From Eubacteriales Family XIII. Incertae Sedis bacterium (GTDB lineage Bacteria > Bacillota > Clostridia > Peptostreptococcales > Anaerovoracaceae), in contig JAITNA010000109.1 in the NCBI GenBank assembly GCA_031290715.1, forward strand, positions 1 to 10,652: a DNA stretch of 10,652 nucleotides. The letters run 5' to 3'. The position numbers were made by a program, and so were the translations under genes. Shown in pieces: positions 1-6,266 of this stretch. The notes under the pieces are model-generated. The model was not told where the DNA came from, did no database searches, and was given only the letters and a program-made list of their open reading frames with translations. Within the stretch, counting starts at the first letter, position 1, and every line of letters starts with the position of its first letter.

Positions 1-52
1 AGCCTGTACCCTTGTGATTTCAATGACTACAGGCTTTCTGCTCGTTTACAAG
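1..52. repeat. Two overlapping short inverted repeats at the window edge
   Basis: AGCCTGTA at 1-8 pairs perfectly with TACAGGCT at 28-35. CTTGT at 11-15, inside that loop, pairs with ACAAG at 48-52, so the two stems interlock like a pseudoknot. No reading frame here can be followed far enough to name a gene. It could be the end of an element or a structured 3' region of a gene lying to the left, but the window edge prevents a decision. The whole stretch 1-175 contains no gene that I can support. Confidence 0.35.
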
Positions 53-116
53 TGTCAAAGACGGGAGTATAGCACACGAGATTGAAAAATCAACGCTTCA
101 AAGTAGAAATAGTAGT

Positions 117-142
117 TGAGTTGATCGGCTGAGTTGATCGGC
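117..142. repeat. 13-base perfect tandem duplication
   Basis: TGAGTTGATCGGC occurs twice head to tail (117-129 and 130-142) in the non-coding stretch downstream of the cvpA-family gene. It is exact, with no intervening base. It looks like a recent slippage or microhomology duplication rather than a protein binding site, although a paired operator cannot be excluded. Confidence 0.8.
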
Positions 143-145
143 AAT

Positions 146-161
146 ATTGTATTATTGTATT
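146..161. repeat. 8-base perfect tandem duplication
   Basis: ATTGTATT occurs twice head to tail, three bases after the 13-base duplication. On the minus strand it lies just after the stop codon of the cvpA-family gene. Confidence 0.7.
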
Positions 162-178
162 TGAGCCGCAACGGCTCA
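162..178 (-). terminator. Small hairpin overlapping the cvpA stop codon, possible weak terminator
   Basis: TGAGCCG (162-168) and CGGCTCA (172-178) form a perfect 7-base-pair stem with a 3-base loop. The minus-strand stop codon TGA of the cvpA-family gene (178-176) is part of the stem. After the hairpin the minus strand continues with an A/T-rich stretch but without a run of T, so this is not a textbook intrinsic terminator. It may instead protect the mRNA end or act in a Rho-dependent context. Confidence 0.3.
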
Positions 179-883
179 GCCCCAGTCCGGCACGTCGTTA
201 TAGTCCCCTTTGTTGAGCCAGCGGTTTGGGTTGAGGTCGGCCGGGATGAAACCGTTGATGACGTCGAGTATGGGATTGTTTCGGTAGATGAGCTCGGCGA
301 CGACGGACTCGTCCATCTCCCGCTCGACGAAGTCGTGCGCGTTTGCGCTCATGGTATAGGAGAGCGGCATCAGCAGCGCAAAGAGTACGAGAATGGCGAT
401 AATGCTCTGAAACAGCCCGAACAGCAGCCCCACAAAACCGTCGACACCGCCGATGAATCCATCGTGATATTTCCGGGAGAGAAGCAGTGTCAATACGAAA
501 AGGATGAGTTTGATTCCGATAATAATGCCGACAAAGACGAATACCGTGAAGGCGTGGTCCGTGATTTTGCCTGCCGCTTCGGACGCCAATGCCCCGCCGA
601 TATTGTCGAGGGCGCTGCCGAAGTCGCCGGGCAGACTGCCTGTGACACCGCCCGTATAGCGGTCGACGAAGGAAAGGCAGACCTGGAGGATACGGTCGTG
701 AACGCTGTCAAAAAATTTTGTATGCTCCAGTACCCACGCTTCGACTTTTTCATGGAAGAAGAAAGCGACGGCGACGGCGCCGATCCACCCGCCGATGCGC
801 GAGAGGGAAATAAGGAAGCCGCTTCGGAACCCGAATACGGCGCACGCTACGACAATGACAATCATCAAAACATCAAAAAACAA
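176..883 (-). CDS. cvpA: CvpA family inner membrane protein
   Basis: This is a small integral membrane protein of the CvpA (colicin V production) family, about 235 residues. CvpA proteins sit in the cytoplasmic membrane; in proteobacteria they affect colicin V secretion and envelope stress tolerance, and in Bacillota the role is poorly defined. The N-terminus (FFDVLMIVIVV, then FGFRSGF) has the family pattern: a first helix followed by a GxxxGF turn. Hydrophobic segments lie at about residues 5-20, 30-43, 112-134 and 150-174, with a loop between helices 2 and 3 and a polar C-terminal tail. The frame is open back to a TTG at 910. I prefer the TTG at 883 because AGGAG at 899-895 lies 11 bases before it and the protein then starts right at the first helix; ATG at 865 is a further option. 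It is divergent from groES and transcribed alone in this window. The family call is good; the exact function is unknown. Confidence 0.82.
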   Translation of the reverse strand: MFFDVLMIVIVVACAVFGFRSGFLISLSRIGGWIGAVAVAFFFHEKVEAWVLEHTKFFDSVHDRILQVCLSFVDRYTGGVTGSLPGDFGSALDNIGGALASEAAGKITDHAFTVFVFVGIIIGIKLILFVLTLLLSRKYHDGFIGGVDGFVGLLFGLFQSIIAILVLFALLMPLSYTMSANAHDFVEREMDESVVAELIYRNNPILDVINGFIPADLNPNRWLNKGDYNDVPDWG

Positions 884-930
884 CGGTGGTCTTGCTCCTC
901 TCCGCGTCAACGGTTTGTACAGCCAATATC

Positions 931-939
931 AGTATAACA
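931..939 (-). promoter_or_regulatory. Extended -10 promoter for the cvpA-family gene
   Basis: Read on the minus strand this is TGTTATACT, an extended -10 element (TGN plus TATACT, one mismatch to TATAAT). No good -35 box is visible 16-19 bases upstream, which is acceptable for extended -10 promoters. It would start transcription about 40 bases before the preferred TTG start and lies well away from the CIRCE operator, so the gene is probably not under HrcA control. Confidence 0.5.
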
Positions 940-992
940 GAAAAACCGATGGGGGAATCGACAAATTTGACAAAAAAATATCGGGAATGGTC

Positions 993-1020
993 TTGACAAA
1001 AAGAATGAAGTCTATAAAAT
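993..1020 (+). promoter_or_regulatory. Sigma-A type promoter of groES-groEL
   Basis: A perfect -35 box TTGACA (993-998) is followed after 16 bases by TAAAAT (1015-1020), a 5/6 match to TATAAT. Transcription would start at about 1027, inside the CIRCE operator, which is the arrangement expected for repression by HrcA. A second TTGACA at 967-972 has no matching -10 box at a proper distance. Confidence 0.72.
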
Positions 1021-1025
1021 AAGTA

Positions 1026-1052
1026 TTAGCACTCACCAATTGTGAGTGCTAA
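1026..1052 (+). promoter_or_regulatory. CIRCE operator (HrcA binding site)
   Basis: The sequence is a perfect match to the CIRCE consensus TTAGCACTC-N9-GAGTGCTAA. The two bases inside each arm also pair, so the effective arms are 11 bases long. CIRCE is bound by the HrcA repressor, whose activity depends on GroEL in Bacillota: when misfolded protein occupies GroEL, HrcA loses activity and the operon is induced. The site covers the predicted transcription start and lies 34 bases before the groES start codon. hrcA itself is not in this window. Confidence 0.97.
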
Positions 1053-1086
1053 CAAAATATTAAACTATCGAAAGGAGTTCAGAGAG

Positions 1087-1365
1087 ATGAGTTTTGGAAT
1101 CAAACCGATCAACGACTATGTCGTCATCAAGCTGGTCGAAGCGGAGGAAAAGACCAAAGGCGGCATCATCCTCACCGGCAACGCGAAGGAAAAGCCCCAG
1201 GTCGCGGAAGTGATCGCGGTCGGCCCCGGGACGGAGGAAGTGAAGATTGTCGTCAAGCCGGGCGAAAAGGTGATTTTCAGCCCCTACGGCGGTACGGAAG
1301 TCAAGTACGGCGGCGAAGAGTACAAGGTTCTCAAGCAGGAGAACATCTACGCGGTCGTCGATTAG
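1087..1365 (+). CDS. groES: Co-chaperonin GroES (Hsp10)
   Basis: This 92-residue protein is GroES, the heptameric lid of the GroEL folding chamber in the cytoplasm. The family pattern is clear: KPINDYVVIK near the start, then EKTKGGIIL leading into the flexible mobile loop that contacts GroEL (about residues 21-40), then AEVIAVGPG, and the C-terminal half with GEKVIFSPYGGTEV and EENI-like ending QENIYAVVD. The length is normal for the family. The frame is open from a GTG at 1042, but that would lie inside the CIRCE operator. The ATG at 1087 is preceded by AAAGGAG (1071-1077) at a 9-base spacing and gives the standard N-terminus. It is the first gene of the heat-shock operon, 27 bases before groEL, controlled by the promoter and CIRCE site just upstream. 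Confidence 0.98.
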   Translation: MSFGIKPINDYVVIKLVEAEEKTKGGIILTGNAKEKPQVAEVIAVGPGTEEVKIVVKPGEKVIFSPYGGTEVKYGGEEYKVLKQENIYAVVD

Positions 1366-1392
1366 TCTACAGGAAAAGGAGTGAATCATCAA

Positions 1393-3033
1393 ATGGCAAA
1401 AGAAATCAATTTCGGCGAGGACGCCAGAAGAAAGCTGCAAGCGGGCGTGGATCAGCTTGCGAACACCGTCAAGATTACGCTCGGGCCCAAGGGCAGAAAC
1501 GTACTGCTTGACAAGAAATACGGATCACCGCTCATCACGAACGATGGCGTAACGATCGCGAAAGAGGTCGAGCTTGAGGACGCTTATGAGAACATGGGCG
1601 CGCAGCTTGTGAAAGAAGTCGCCACAAAGACGAACGATATCGCGGGCGACGGTACGACGACGGCGACGCTGCTCACGCAGATTATCGTCAGCGAAGGATT
1701 CAAGAACGTCGCGGCGGGCGCGAACCCGATGATCCTCAAAAGGGGCATTCAGGGCGCAACGGACATCGCGGTCAAAGAACTGAAGAAGAGCGCCAGCAAG
1801 GTTGACACGCCGGAGAAGATCGCGCAGGTCGGCGCGGTGTCGTCCGGGGATGAAGAAATCGGCGGCATGATCGCGGAAGCCATGCAAAAGGTCGGCAAAG
1901 ACGGCGTGATTACGGTCGAGGAAAGCAAGTCCACGGACACCGCGCTCGAGGTCGTTGAGGGCATGCAGTTTGACCGCGGCTATGTGTCCGCTTATATGGT
2001 CACCGATACGGAGAAAATGGAAGCGGTTCTGGAGAATCCCTACATCCTCCTTACGGACAAGAAGCTGTCCAACATTCAGGAGATTCTGCCCATTCTCGAG
2101 CAGATCGTGCAGCAGGGCCGCAAGCTCCTCATTATCGCGGAAGATATCGAGGGTGAAGCGCTCACGACCATTATCGTGAACAAACTCAAAGGAACCTTTG
2201 ATTGCGTGGCCGTCAAGTCGCCGGGCTTCGGCGACAGGAGAAAGGCTATGATGGAGGACATCGCGACCCTCACGGGCGGCTCCGTCATCTCCGAGGAAGT
2301 CGGCTACGACCTCAAGGAAGCCACGCTCGATATGCTCGGTACGGCAAGCACCGTGAAGATCGACAAGGAGAACACCACCATCATCGGGGGCGCGGGTACA
2401 AAGAAAGAGATTAACGCGCGTATCGGCGCCATCAAGAATCAGATCGACGTCACGACTTCGGAATTCGACAAAGAGAAGCTGCAGGAACGTCTTGCGAAGC
2501 TTTCGGGCGGCGTGGCTGTGATCAAGGTCGGCGCGGCGACGGAAACCGAGCTCAAGGAGAAGAAGCTCCGCATGGAGGACGCGCTCAACTCCACGAAAGC
2601 GGCTGTTGAGGAAGGCATCGTATCCGGCGGCGGCGTCGCGTTTGTCAATATTATTCCGGCTGTCGCAAAGTATGTGTCGACGCTGTCGGGCGATATGAAA
2701 ACAGGCGCGGCCATCATCGAGCGCGCGCTTGAAGAGCCGGTGCGCCAAATCGCGGAGAACGCGGGCCACGAAGGCAGCGTCGTCGTGGCGAAAGTCAAGG
2801 AGAGCAAGAAGGGCATCGGATTCAACGCGGCGAACGAGAAGTATGAGGATATGCTCAAAGCCGGTATCGTCGATCCGCTGAAGGTCGCGCGCTTCGCGCT
2901 GCAAAACGCGGCGAGCGTCGCTTCGATGCTGCTGACGACAGAGTCCTGCGTCGTGGAAGCGAAAGCGGACGAACCCATGATGCCGGGCGGCGGCGGCATG
3001 GGCGGCATGGGCGGTATGGGCGGCATGATGTAA
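1393..3033 (+). CDS. groEL: Chaperonin GroEL (Hsp60)
   Basis: This 546-residue protein is GroEL, the ATP-driven double-ring chaperonin that folds proteins inside its cavity together with GroES. Visible hallmarks are LGPKGRNVLLD at about residues 30-40, Asp51 in NDGVTIAKE, the DGTTTAT nucleotide loop starting at Asp86, the ATPase Asp396 in the MEDAL motif, VEEGIVSGGG shortly after, and the C-terminal Gly-Gly-Met repeat tail (about 533-546). All key catalytic positions are kept and the length is standard, so it is expected to be active. A GTG at 1381 is in frame, but the ATG at 1393 gives the canonical MAKEI start and is preceded by AAGGAG (1376-1381). It is the second gene of the operon and is followed by a strong terminator. 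Nothing in the sequence suggests a specialised paralogue. Confidence 0.99.
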   Translation: MAKEINFGEDARRKLQAGVDQLANTVKITLGPKGRNVLLDKKYGSPLITNDGVTIAKEVELEDAYENMGAQLVKEVATKTNDIAGDGTTTATLLTQIIVSEGFKNVAAGANPMILKRGIQGATDIAVKELKKSASKVDTPEKIAQVGAVSSGDEEIGGMIAEAMQKVGKDGVITVEESKSTDTALEVVEGMQFDRGYVSAYMVTDTEKMEAVLENPYILLTDKKLSNIQEILPILEQIVQQGRKLLIIAEDIEGEALTTIIVNKLKGTFDCVAVKSPGFGDRRKAMMEDIATLTGGSVISEEVGYDLKEATLDMLGTASTVKIDKENTTIIGGAGTKKEINARIGAIKNQIDVTTSEFDKEKLQERLAKLSGGVAVIKVGAATETELKEKKLRMEDALNSTKAAVEEGIVSGGGVAFVNIIPAVAKYVSTLSGDMKTGAAIIERALEEPVRQIAENAGHEGSVVVAKVKESKKGIGFNAANEKYEDMLKAGIVDPLKVARFALQNAASVASMLLTTESCVVEAKADEPMMPGGGGMGGMGGMGGMM

Positions 3034-3047
3034 GCGCCCGGCGCCCG
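3034..3047. repeat. 7-base tandem duplication directly after groEL
   Basis: GCGCCCG occurs twice head to tail starting on the base after the groEL stop codon. It is exact and adds to the series of short duplications at gene boundaries in this window. Confidence 0.65.
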
Positions 3048-3050
3048 CAA

Positions 3051-3082
3051 AACGATTGAACGATTAAACGATTGAACGAAAA
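3051..3082. repeat. 8-base tandem repeat between groEL and its terminator
   Basis: The unit AACGATTG occurs at 3051-3058, as AACGATTA at 3059-3066, as AACGATTG at 3067-3074, and partly (AACGA) at 3075-3079. It sits directly before the terminator hairpin. It encodes nothing and has no obvious promoter boxes. Its origin by slippage is an inference. Confidence 0.85.
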
Positions 3083-3114
3083 GGGGCCGCCCCGGTTGGG
3101 GCGGTTCCTTTTTT
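3083..3114 (+). terminator. Intrinsic terminator of groES-groEL
   Basis: The arms GGGGCCGCCCC (3083-3093) and GGGGCGGTTCC (3098-3108) form an 11-pair stem with two G-U pairs, a 4-base loop GGTT, and are followed by six T (3109-3114). This is a strong Rho-independent terminator. The ribosome binding site of the next gene begins only 4 bases after the T run, so the next gene has no promoter of its own downstream of this hairpin. Confidence 0.92.
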
Positions 3115-3131
3115 GAGAAGGAGGGCGAACG

Positions 3132-4370
3132 ATGGCTACGGTGAGGGCGTTTCGGGCAATCAGGCCCGCAGAGGGTGCGGCGGCGAGGGTGGCGGCGTTG
3201 CCTTACGATGTGATGAGCGCGGCGGAAGCGCGGGAGATGACGCGGGGCGATGAGCTGTCTTTCCTGCACGTTGACAAGGCGGAGATCGACCTTGACCCGG
3301 CTATGGACCCCTACAGCGACGCGGTCTACGCGAAAGCGAAATCCAATCTGGATCGGCTGATTCGGGAGGGCGCGCTTTTCCGCGACGCGGACGAGGTTTT
3401 TTATATCTACAAGCTGACGATGGACGGCAGGGAGCAGGCCGGCTTTGTGGGCTGCGCGTCGGCTGACGATTATCTTGAAAATCGCATTCGGAAGCACGAA
3501 TTCACGCGCGCCGACAAGGAGCGGGACCGCATTCGCCACGTAGACACGCTGAACGCCAACACGGGCCCGATCTTTCTCGCGCACCGCGCGGAGGGCGCGC
3601 TCTCGCGGATCGCCGCCGCGTGGATGGCTTCCCACGACCCGATCTACGATTTTACCGCGGACGGCGGTGTGCGCCATACCGTCTACCGGATCGGCGATCC
3701 GGCCGAAAATGAGCGAATTACCGCCGCGTTTGCGGACGTTCCCGCGCTGTACATCGCGGACGGCCACCACCGCTGCGCTTCGGCTGTGCGCGTGGCGCAG
3801 CTGCGCCGCGCGGCGAATCCGGGCTATACGGGCGATGAAGAATTCAATTTTTTCCTCGCGGTCATCTTCCCGGCCGATCAATTGGCGATCATGGATTACA
3901 ATCGTCTGCTCAAGGATATGAACGGGCTTGACGAAAAATCACTTTTTGCCGAAATCGAAAAGAGTTTTGATGTCAGCAAAGCGGCATCGCCCGTTCATCC
4001 GGCGGCGCGCCATGAATTCGGGATGTGCCTTGCGGGGGAATGGTACCGGCTGAAAGCGCACAGCGGGTTGATCGATGAAACAGACCCCGTACAGCGGCTC
4101 GATGTGTCCATTTTGCAGCGGCTTCTGCTCGCCCCCGTGTTCGGCATTGAGGACCCCCGGACGTCGGACCGTATTGATTTTGCGGGCGGGATTCGCGGGC
4201 TTGAATATCTCGAAGCACGCGTGCGGGACGATATGAAGGCCGCGTTCTCCCTGTATCCGACAGCGATGGACGAGCTGATGGACATCGCGGACGCGGGCGA
4301 GGTGATGCCGCCGAAGAGTACGTGGTTTGAGCCGAAGTTGTTGAGCGGGTTGTTCATCCACGAGTTATAG
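3132..4370 (+). CDS. DUF1015 family protein of unknown function
   Basis: This 412-residue soluble protein belongs to the DUF1015 family (COG4198), which has no settled biochemical role. Recognisable family features are the N-terminal FRAIRP and ALPYDV segments (about residues 6-27), the charged KHEFTRADKERDR motif at 121-133, NANTGPIFL soon after, and the YIADGHHR motif at 207-214, whose Asp and two His residues look like a possible metal or catalytic site (inference). No signal peptide or membrane segment is seen. The length is normal for the family. AAGGAGGG at 3118-3125 lies 6 bases before the ATG. In other Clostridia the family is often found near serine biosynthesis genes (serA, serC), from general knowledge; here it stands between groEL and pyrG instead. 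Because a terminator precedes it closely, its transcription is likely by read-through from groESL or from a promoter inside the groEL end that I cannot see. Confidence 0.88.
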   Translation: MATVRAFRAIRPAEGAAARVAALPYDVMSAAEAREMTRGDELSFLHVDKAEIDLDPAMDPYSDAVYAKAKSNLDRLIREGALFRDADEVFYIYKLTMDGREQAGFVGCASADDYLENRIRKHEFTRADKERDRIRHVDTLNANTGPIFLAHRAEGALSRIAAAWMASHDPIYDFTADGGVRHTVYRIGDPAENERITAAFADVPALYIADGHHRCASAVRVAQLRRAANPGYTGDEEFNFFLAVIFPADQLAIMDYNRLLKDMNGLDEKSLFAEIEKSFDVSKAASPVHPAARHEFGMCLAGEWYRLKAHSGLIDETDPVQRLDVSILQRLLLAPVFGIEDPRTSDRIDFAGGIRGLEYLEARVRDDMKAAFSLYPTAMDELMDIADAGEVMPPKSTWFEPKLLSGLFIHEL

Positions 4371-4392
4371 GAAAAAAATTAGGAAAAAAATT
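4369..4392. repeat. 12-base perfect tandem duplication at the DUF1015 stop codon
   Basis: AGGAAAAAAATT occurs twice head to tail (4369-4380 and 4381-4392), with the first copy beginning on the last two bases of the TAG stop codon. The copies resemble ribosome binding sites followed by A/T, but no reading frame starts at a fitting distance. It is another exact short duplication at a gene edge. Confidence 0.8.
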
Positions 4393-4414
4393 TGGCTTGT
4401 TTTTGCGTCGGCTC

Positions 4415-4444
4415 TTGAATGGGGGGCGGCAATCGGGTATTATT
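4415..4444 (+). promoter_or_regulatory. Candidate promoter for pyrG leader
   Basis: TTGAAT (4415-4420, 4/6) is followed after 18 bases by TATTAT (4439-4444, 5/6). A perfect TATAAT at 4447-4452 is also present but has no -35 box at the normal distance. Either would start a transcript of about 170-180 bases before the pyrG start codon, passing through the leader terminator at 4557-4587. A G-run of six lies at 4421-4426 inside the spacer. The rest of 4393-4556 contains no gene; it has a small CGTTG-G-CAACG palindrome at 4478-4488. Confidence 0.35.
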
Positions 4445-4556
4445 ATTATAATAGCAGCGGCGTAAATCATCGGAGTTCGTTGGCAACGGGCTTTTGTATG
4501 GAAATTCAGAAAGACAGGAATGCACAGTAGACTTTGTATATGATGGGATTTTCGAG

Positions 4557-4587
4557 AAACCGGCCTGAATGCAGGCTCGGTTTTTTT
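4557..4587 (+). terminator. Intrinsic terminator in the pyrG leader, likely attenuator
   Basis: AAACCGGCCTG (4557-4567) pairs with CAGGC-T-CGGTTT (4572-4583) around the loop AATG, with one bulged T, and runs into seven T (4581-4587). It ends 43 bases before the pyrG start codon with no promoter in between. A leader terminator is the known control point of pyrG in Bacillus subtilis, where low CTP causes extra G addition at a GGGC transcript start that blocks the hairpin. Here the hairpin is clear, but no GGGC start next to a good promoter is seen and the upstream arm is not pyrimidine-rich, so the mechanism is open. It could also simply end the upstream transcript, in which case pyrG would need read-through. 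Confidence 0.8.
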
Positions 4588-4630
4588 CCTTATATATGGA
4601 GAAACGGCGAAACGCAGGGAGGCCGAATTC

Positions 4631-6238
4631 ATGACGAAATATGTATTTGTGACGGGCGGCGTGGTGTCCGGGCTCGGGAAGGGCATTACGGCTTCGGCGC
4701 TCGGCAGGCTGCTGAAGGACTGCGGCCTCAAGGTGACGGCGCAAAAGCTTGACCCGTATATCAATGTCGATCCCGGCACGATGAACCCGATCGAGCACGG
4801 GGAGGTGTTCGTCACGGAGGACGGCGCGGAAACGGACCTTGACCTCGGGCATTATGAGCGTTTTATTGACGAGGACCTCAACAAATACTCCAATCTGACG
4901 ACGGGCAGGGTCTACTGGAACGTGCTGCAAAAGGAGCGGAAAGGCGAGTACCTCGGGCAAACGGTGCAGGTCATCCCGCACATCACGAATGAGATCAAGA
5001 ATTTCATCTATACGGCGGCCAAGACGGGCGGCGCGGATGTGGTGATCACGGAGATCGGCGGGACGACGGGCGACATCGAATCGCTGCCTTTCCTCGAAGC
5101 GGTCCGGCAGCTCGGCGCGGAGGTCGGACACGAAAATTGCATTTTCATCCATGTGACGCTCGTGCCTTACCTCTACGCGACCCACGAATACAAGAGCAAG
5201 CCGACGCAGCATTCCGTCAAGGAATTGCAATCGCTCGGCATTTTCCCCGACATTATCGTGATTCGGTCGGAGGGCCATGTCGGCGAGGATATCAAGCGCA
5301 AAATCGCGTTGTTTTGCAATGTGAAACCGGACAGCGTGATCGAGAGCAGCAACATCCCGCTCCTCTATGAAGCGCCGTTGATGTTCGAGAACCAGAATTT
5401 CAGCGGGATTGTCCTGAAGCACCTCGGCATCGAGGCGGGCCCGCCGGAATTGTCCGACTGGAAAAGCATGCTTGCGCGTGTGGCGTCGCGGGATAAGTGT
5501 ATCAAGATCGGCCTTGTCGGCAAGTATACGAAGCTGCACGACGCTTACTACTCCGTCGCGCAAGCGCTCGCCCACGCCGGATATGAGATCGGCGCGGAGG
5601 TGGGGATCGAGTGGATCGAGTCGGAAACCATCAATCGCAATACGGTTCACGAGGTTCTCGGCGACTGCGACGGCGTGCTTGTGCCGGGCGGATTCGGGGA
5701 GCGCGGCATCCACGGCATGATTGAAGCTTGCAAGTACGCGCGGGAAAACAACATCCCCTATCTGGGCATCTGCCTTGGTATGCAGGTCGCCGTTATCGAG
5801 CTGGCCCGGAATGTGCTCGAGCTCGCGAGCGCCAATTCCACGGAGTTCGACGCGCAGTCGGCCCATCCCGTGATCGCGCTCATGGCCGATCAGCACGGGA
5901 ATATCCCCAAGGGCGGGACCATGCGGCTCGGGGCCTATCCCTGCGTGATTCGCGGGGGCTCGGGCATGTCCGGCGCCTACGGGCAGGAGGAAATCGCGGA
6001 ACGCCATCGGCATCGTTACGAATTCAATAACGAGTATCGCGAAGCGGTTGAGAACGCGGGTATGAATATTGCGGGGCAGTCGCCGGACGGCCGGCTTGTC
6101 GAAGCGGTCGAAATTCCCGCAAACGATTTTTTCATCGGGGTGCAGTATCATCCCGAGTTCAAGAGCCGCCCCAATCGGGCGCACCCTTTGTTCCGGGAGT
6201 TCACGCGCACGGCGATGAACAAGAAATATGAAAAGTAA
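4631..6238 (+). CDS. pyrG: CTP synthase (glutamine hydrolysing)
   Basis: CTP synthase converts UTP, ATP and glutamine to CTP in the cytoplasm, the last step of pyrimidine nucleotide synthesis. The 535-residue length is standard. The N-terminal synthase domain opens with TKYVFVTGGVVSGLGKG, containing the P-loop with Lys17, followed by the conserved DPYINVDPGTMNP segment. The C-terminal class I glutamine amidotransferase domain shows PGGFGERG at about 352-359, the nucleophile Cys381 in GICLGMQ, and the His507/Glu509 pair in YHPEF. All catalytic residues are present. The ATG at 4631 has AGGGAGG (4616-4622) 8 bases before it. A leader terminator lies just upstream, which fits regulation by attenuation. 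The purF reading frame begins inside or right after the pyrG end, so both genes are very likely co-transcribed. Confidence 0.99.
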   Translation: MTKYVFVTGGVVSGLGKGITASALGRLLKDCGLKVTAQKLDPYINVDPGTMNPIEHGEVFVTEDGAETDLDLGHYERFIDEDLNKYSNLTTGRVYWNVLQKERKGEYLGQTVQVIPHITNEIKNFIYTAAKTGGADVVITEIGGTTGDIESLPFLEAVRQLGAEVGHENCIFIHVTLVPYLYATHEYKSKPTQHSVKELQSLGIFPDIIVIRSEGHVGEDIKRKIALFCNVKPDSVIESSNIPLLYEAPLMFENQNFSGIVLKHLGIEAGPPELSDWKSMLARVASRDKCIKIGLVGKYTKLHDAYYSVAQALAHAGYEIGAEVGIEWIESETINRNTVHEVLGDCDGVLVPGGFGERGIHGMIEACKYARENNIPYLGICLGMQVAVIELARNVLELASANSTEFDAQSAHPVIALMADQHGNIPKGGTMRLGAYPCVIRGGSGMSGAYGQEEIAERHRHRYEFNNEYREAVENAGMNIAGQSPDGRLVEAVEIPANDFFIGVQYHPEFKSRPNRAHPLFREFTRTAMNKKYEK

Positions 6239-6266
6239 AGCGGGCCCGACAAGTATGGAGTATCAA

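Noticed and set aside
1..75. Possible remnant of an integrase or transposase gene end
   Set aside because: The three frames give only short peptides with no recognisable motif; there is not enough sequence to support a mobile element.
134..937. Plus-strand open frame of 267 codons opposite the cvpA-family gene
   Set aside because: The minus strand gives a coherent multi-helix membrane protein of a known family; the plus-strand translation is a charged low-quality sequence and would collide with the divergent promoters.
1042..1086. GTG start for a longer GroES
   Set aside because: The extra residues do not belong to GroES, the start lies within the CIRCE operator, and ATG 1087 has a proper ribosome binding site.
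1381..1392. GTG start for a longer GroEL
   Set aside because: It overlaps the ribosome binding site for ATG 1393, and only the latter gives the canonical N-terminus.
4379..6184. A 601-codon open frame antisense to pyrG, and similar long antisense frames at 1525-2904 and 2439-3881
   Set aside because: They mirror strongly supported genes (pyrG, groEL, DUF1015), have no domain-like sequence, are rich in Arg/His/Asp as expected for antisense frames of GC-rich codons, and lack ribosome binding sites.
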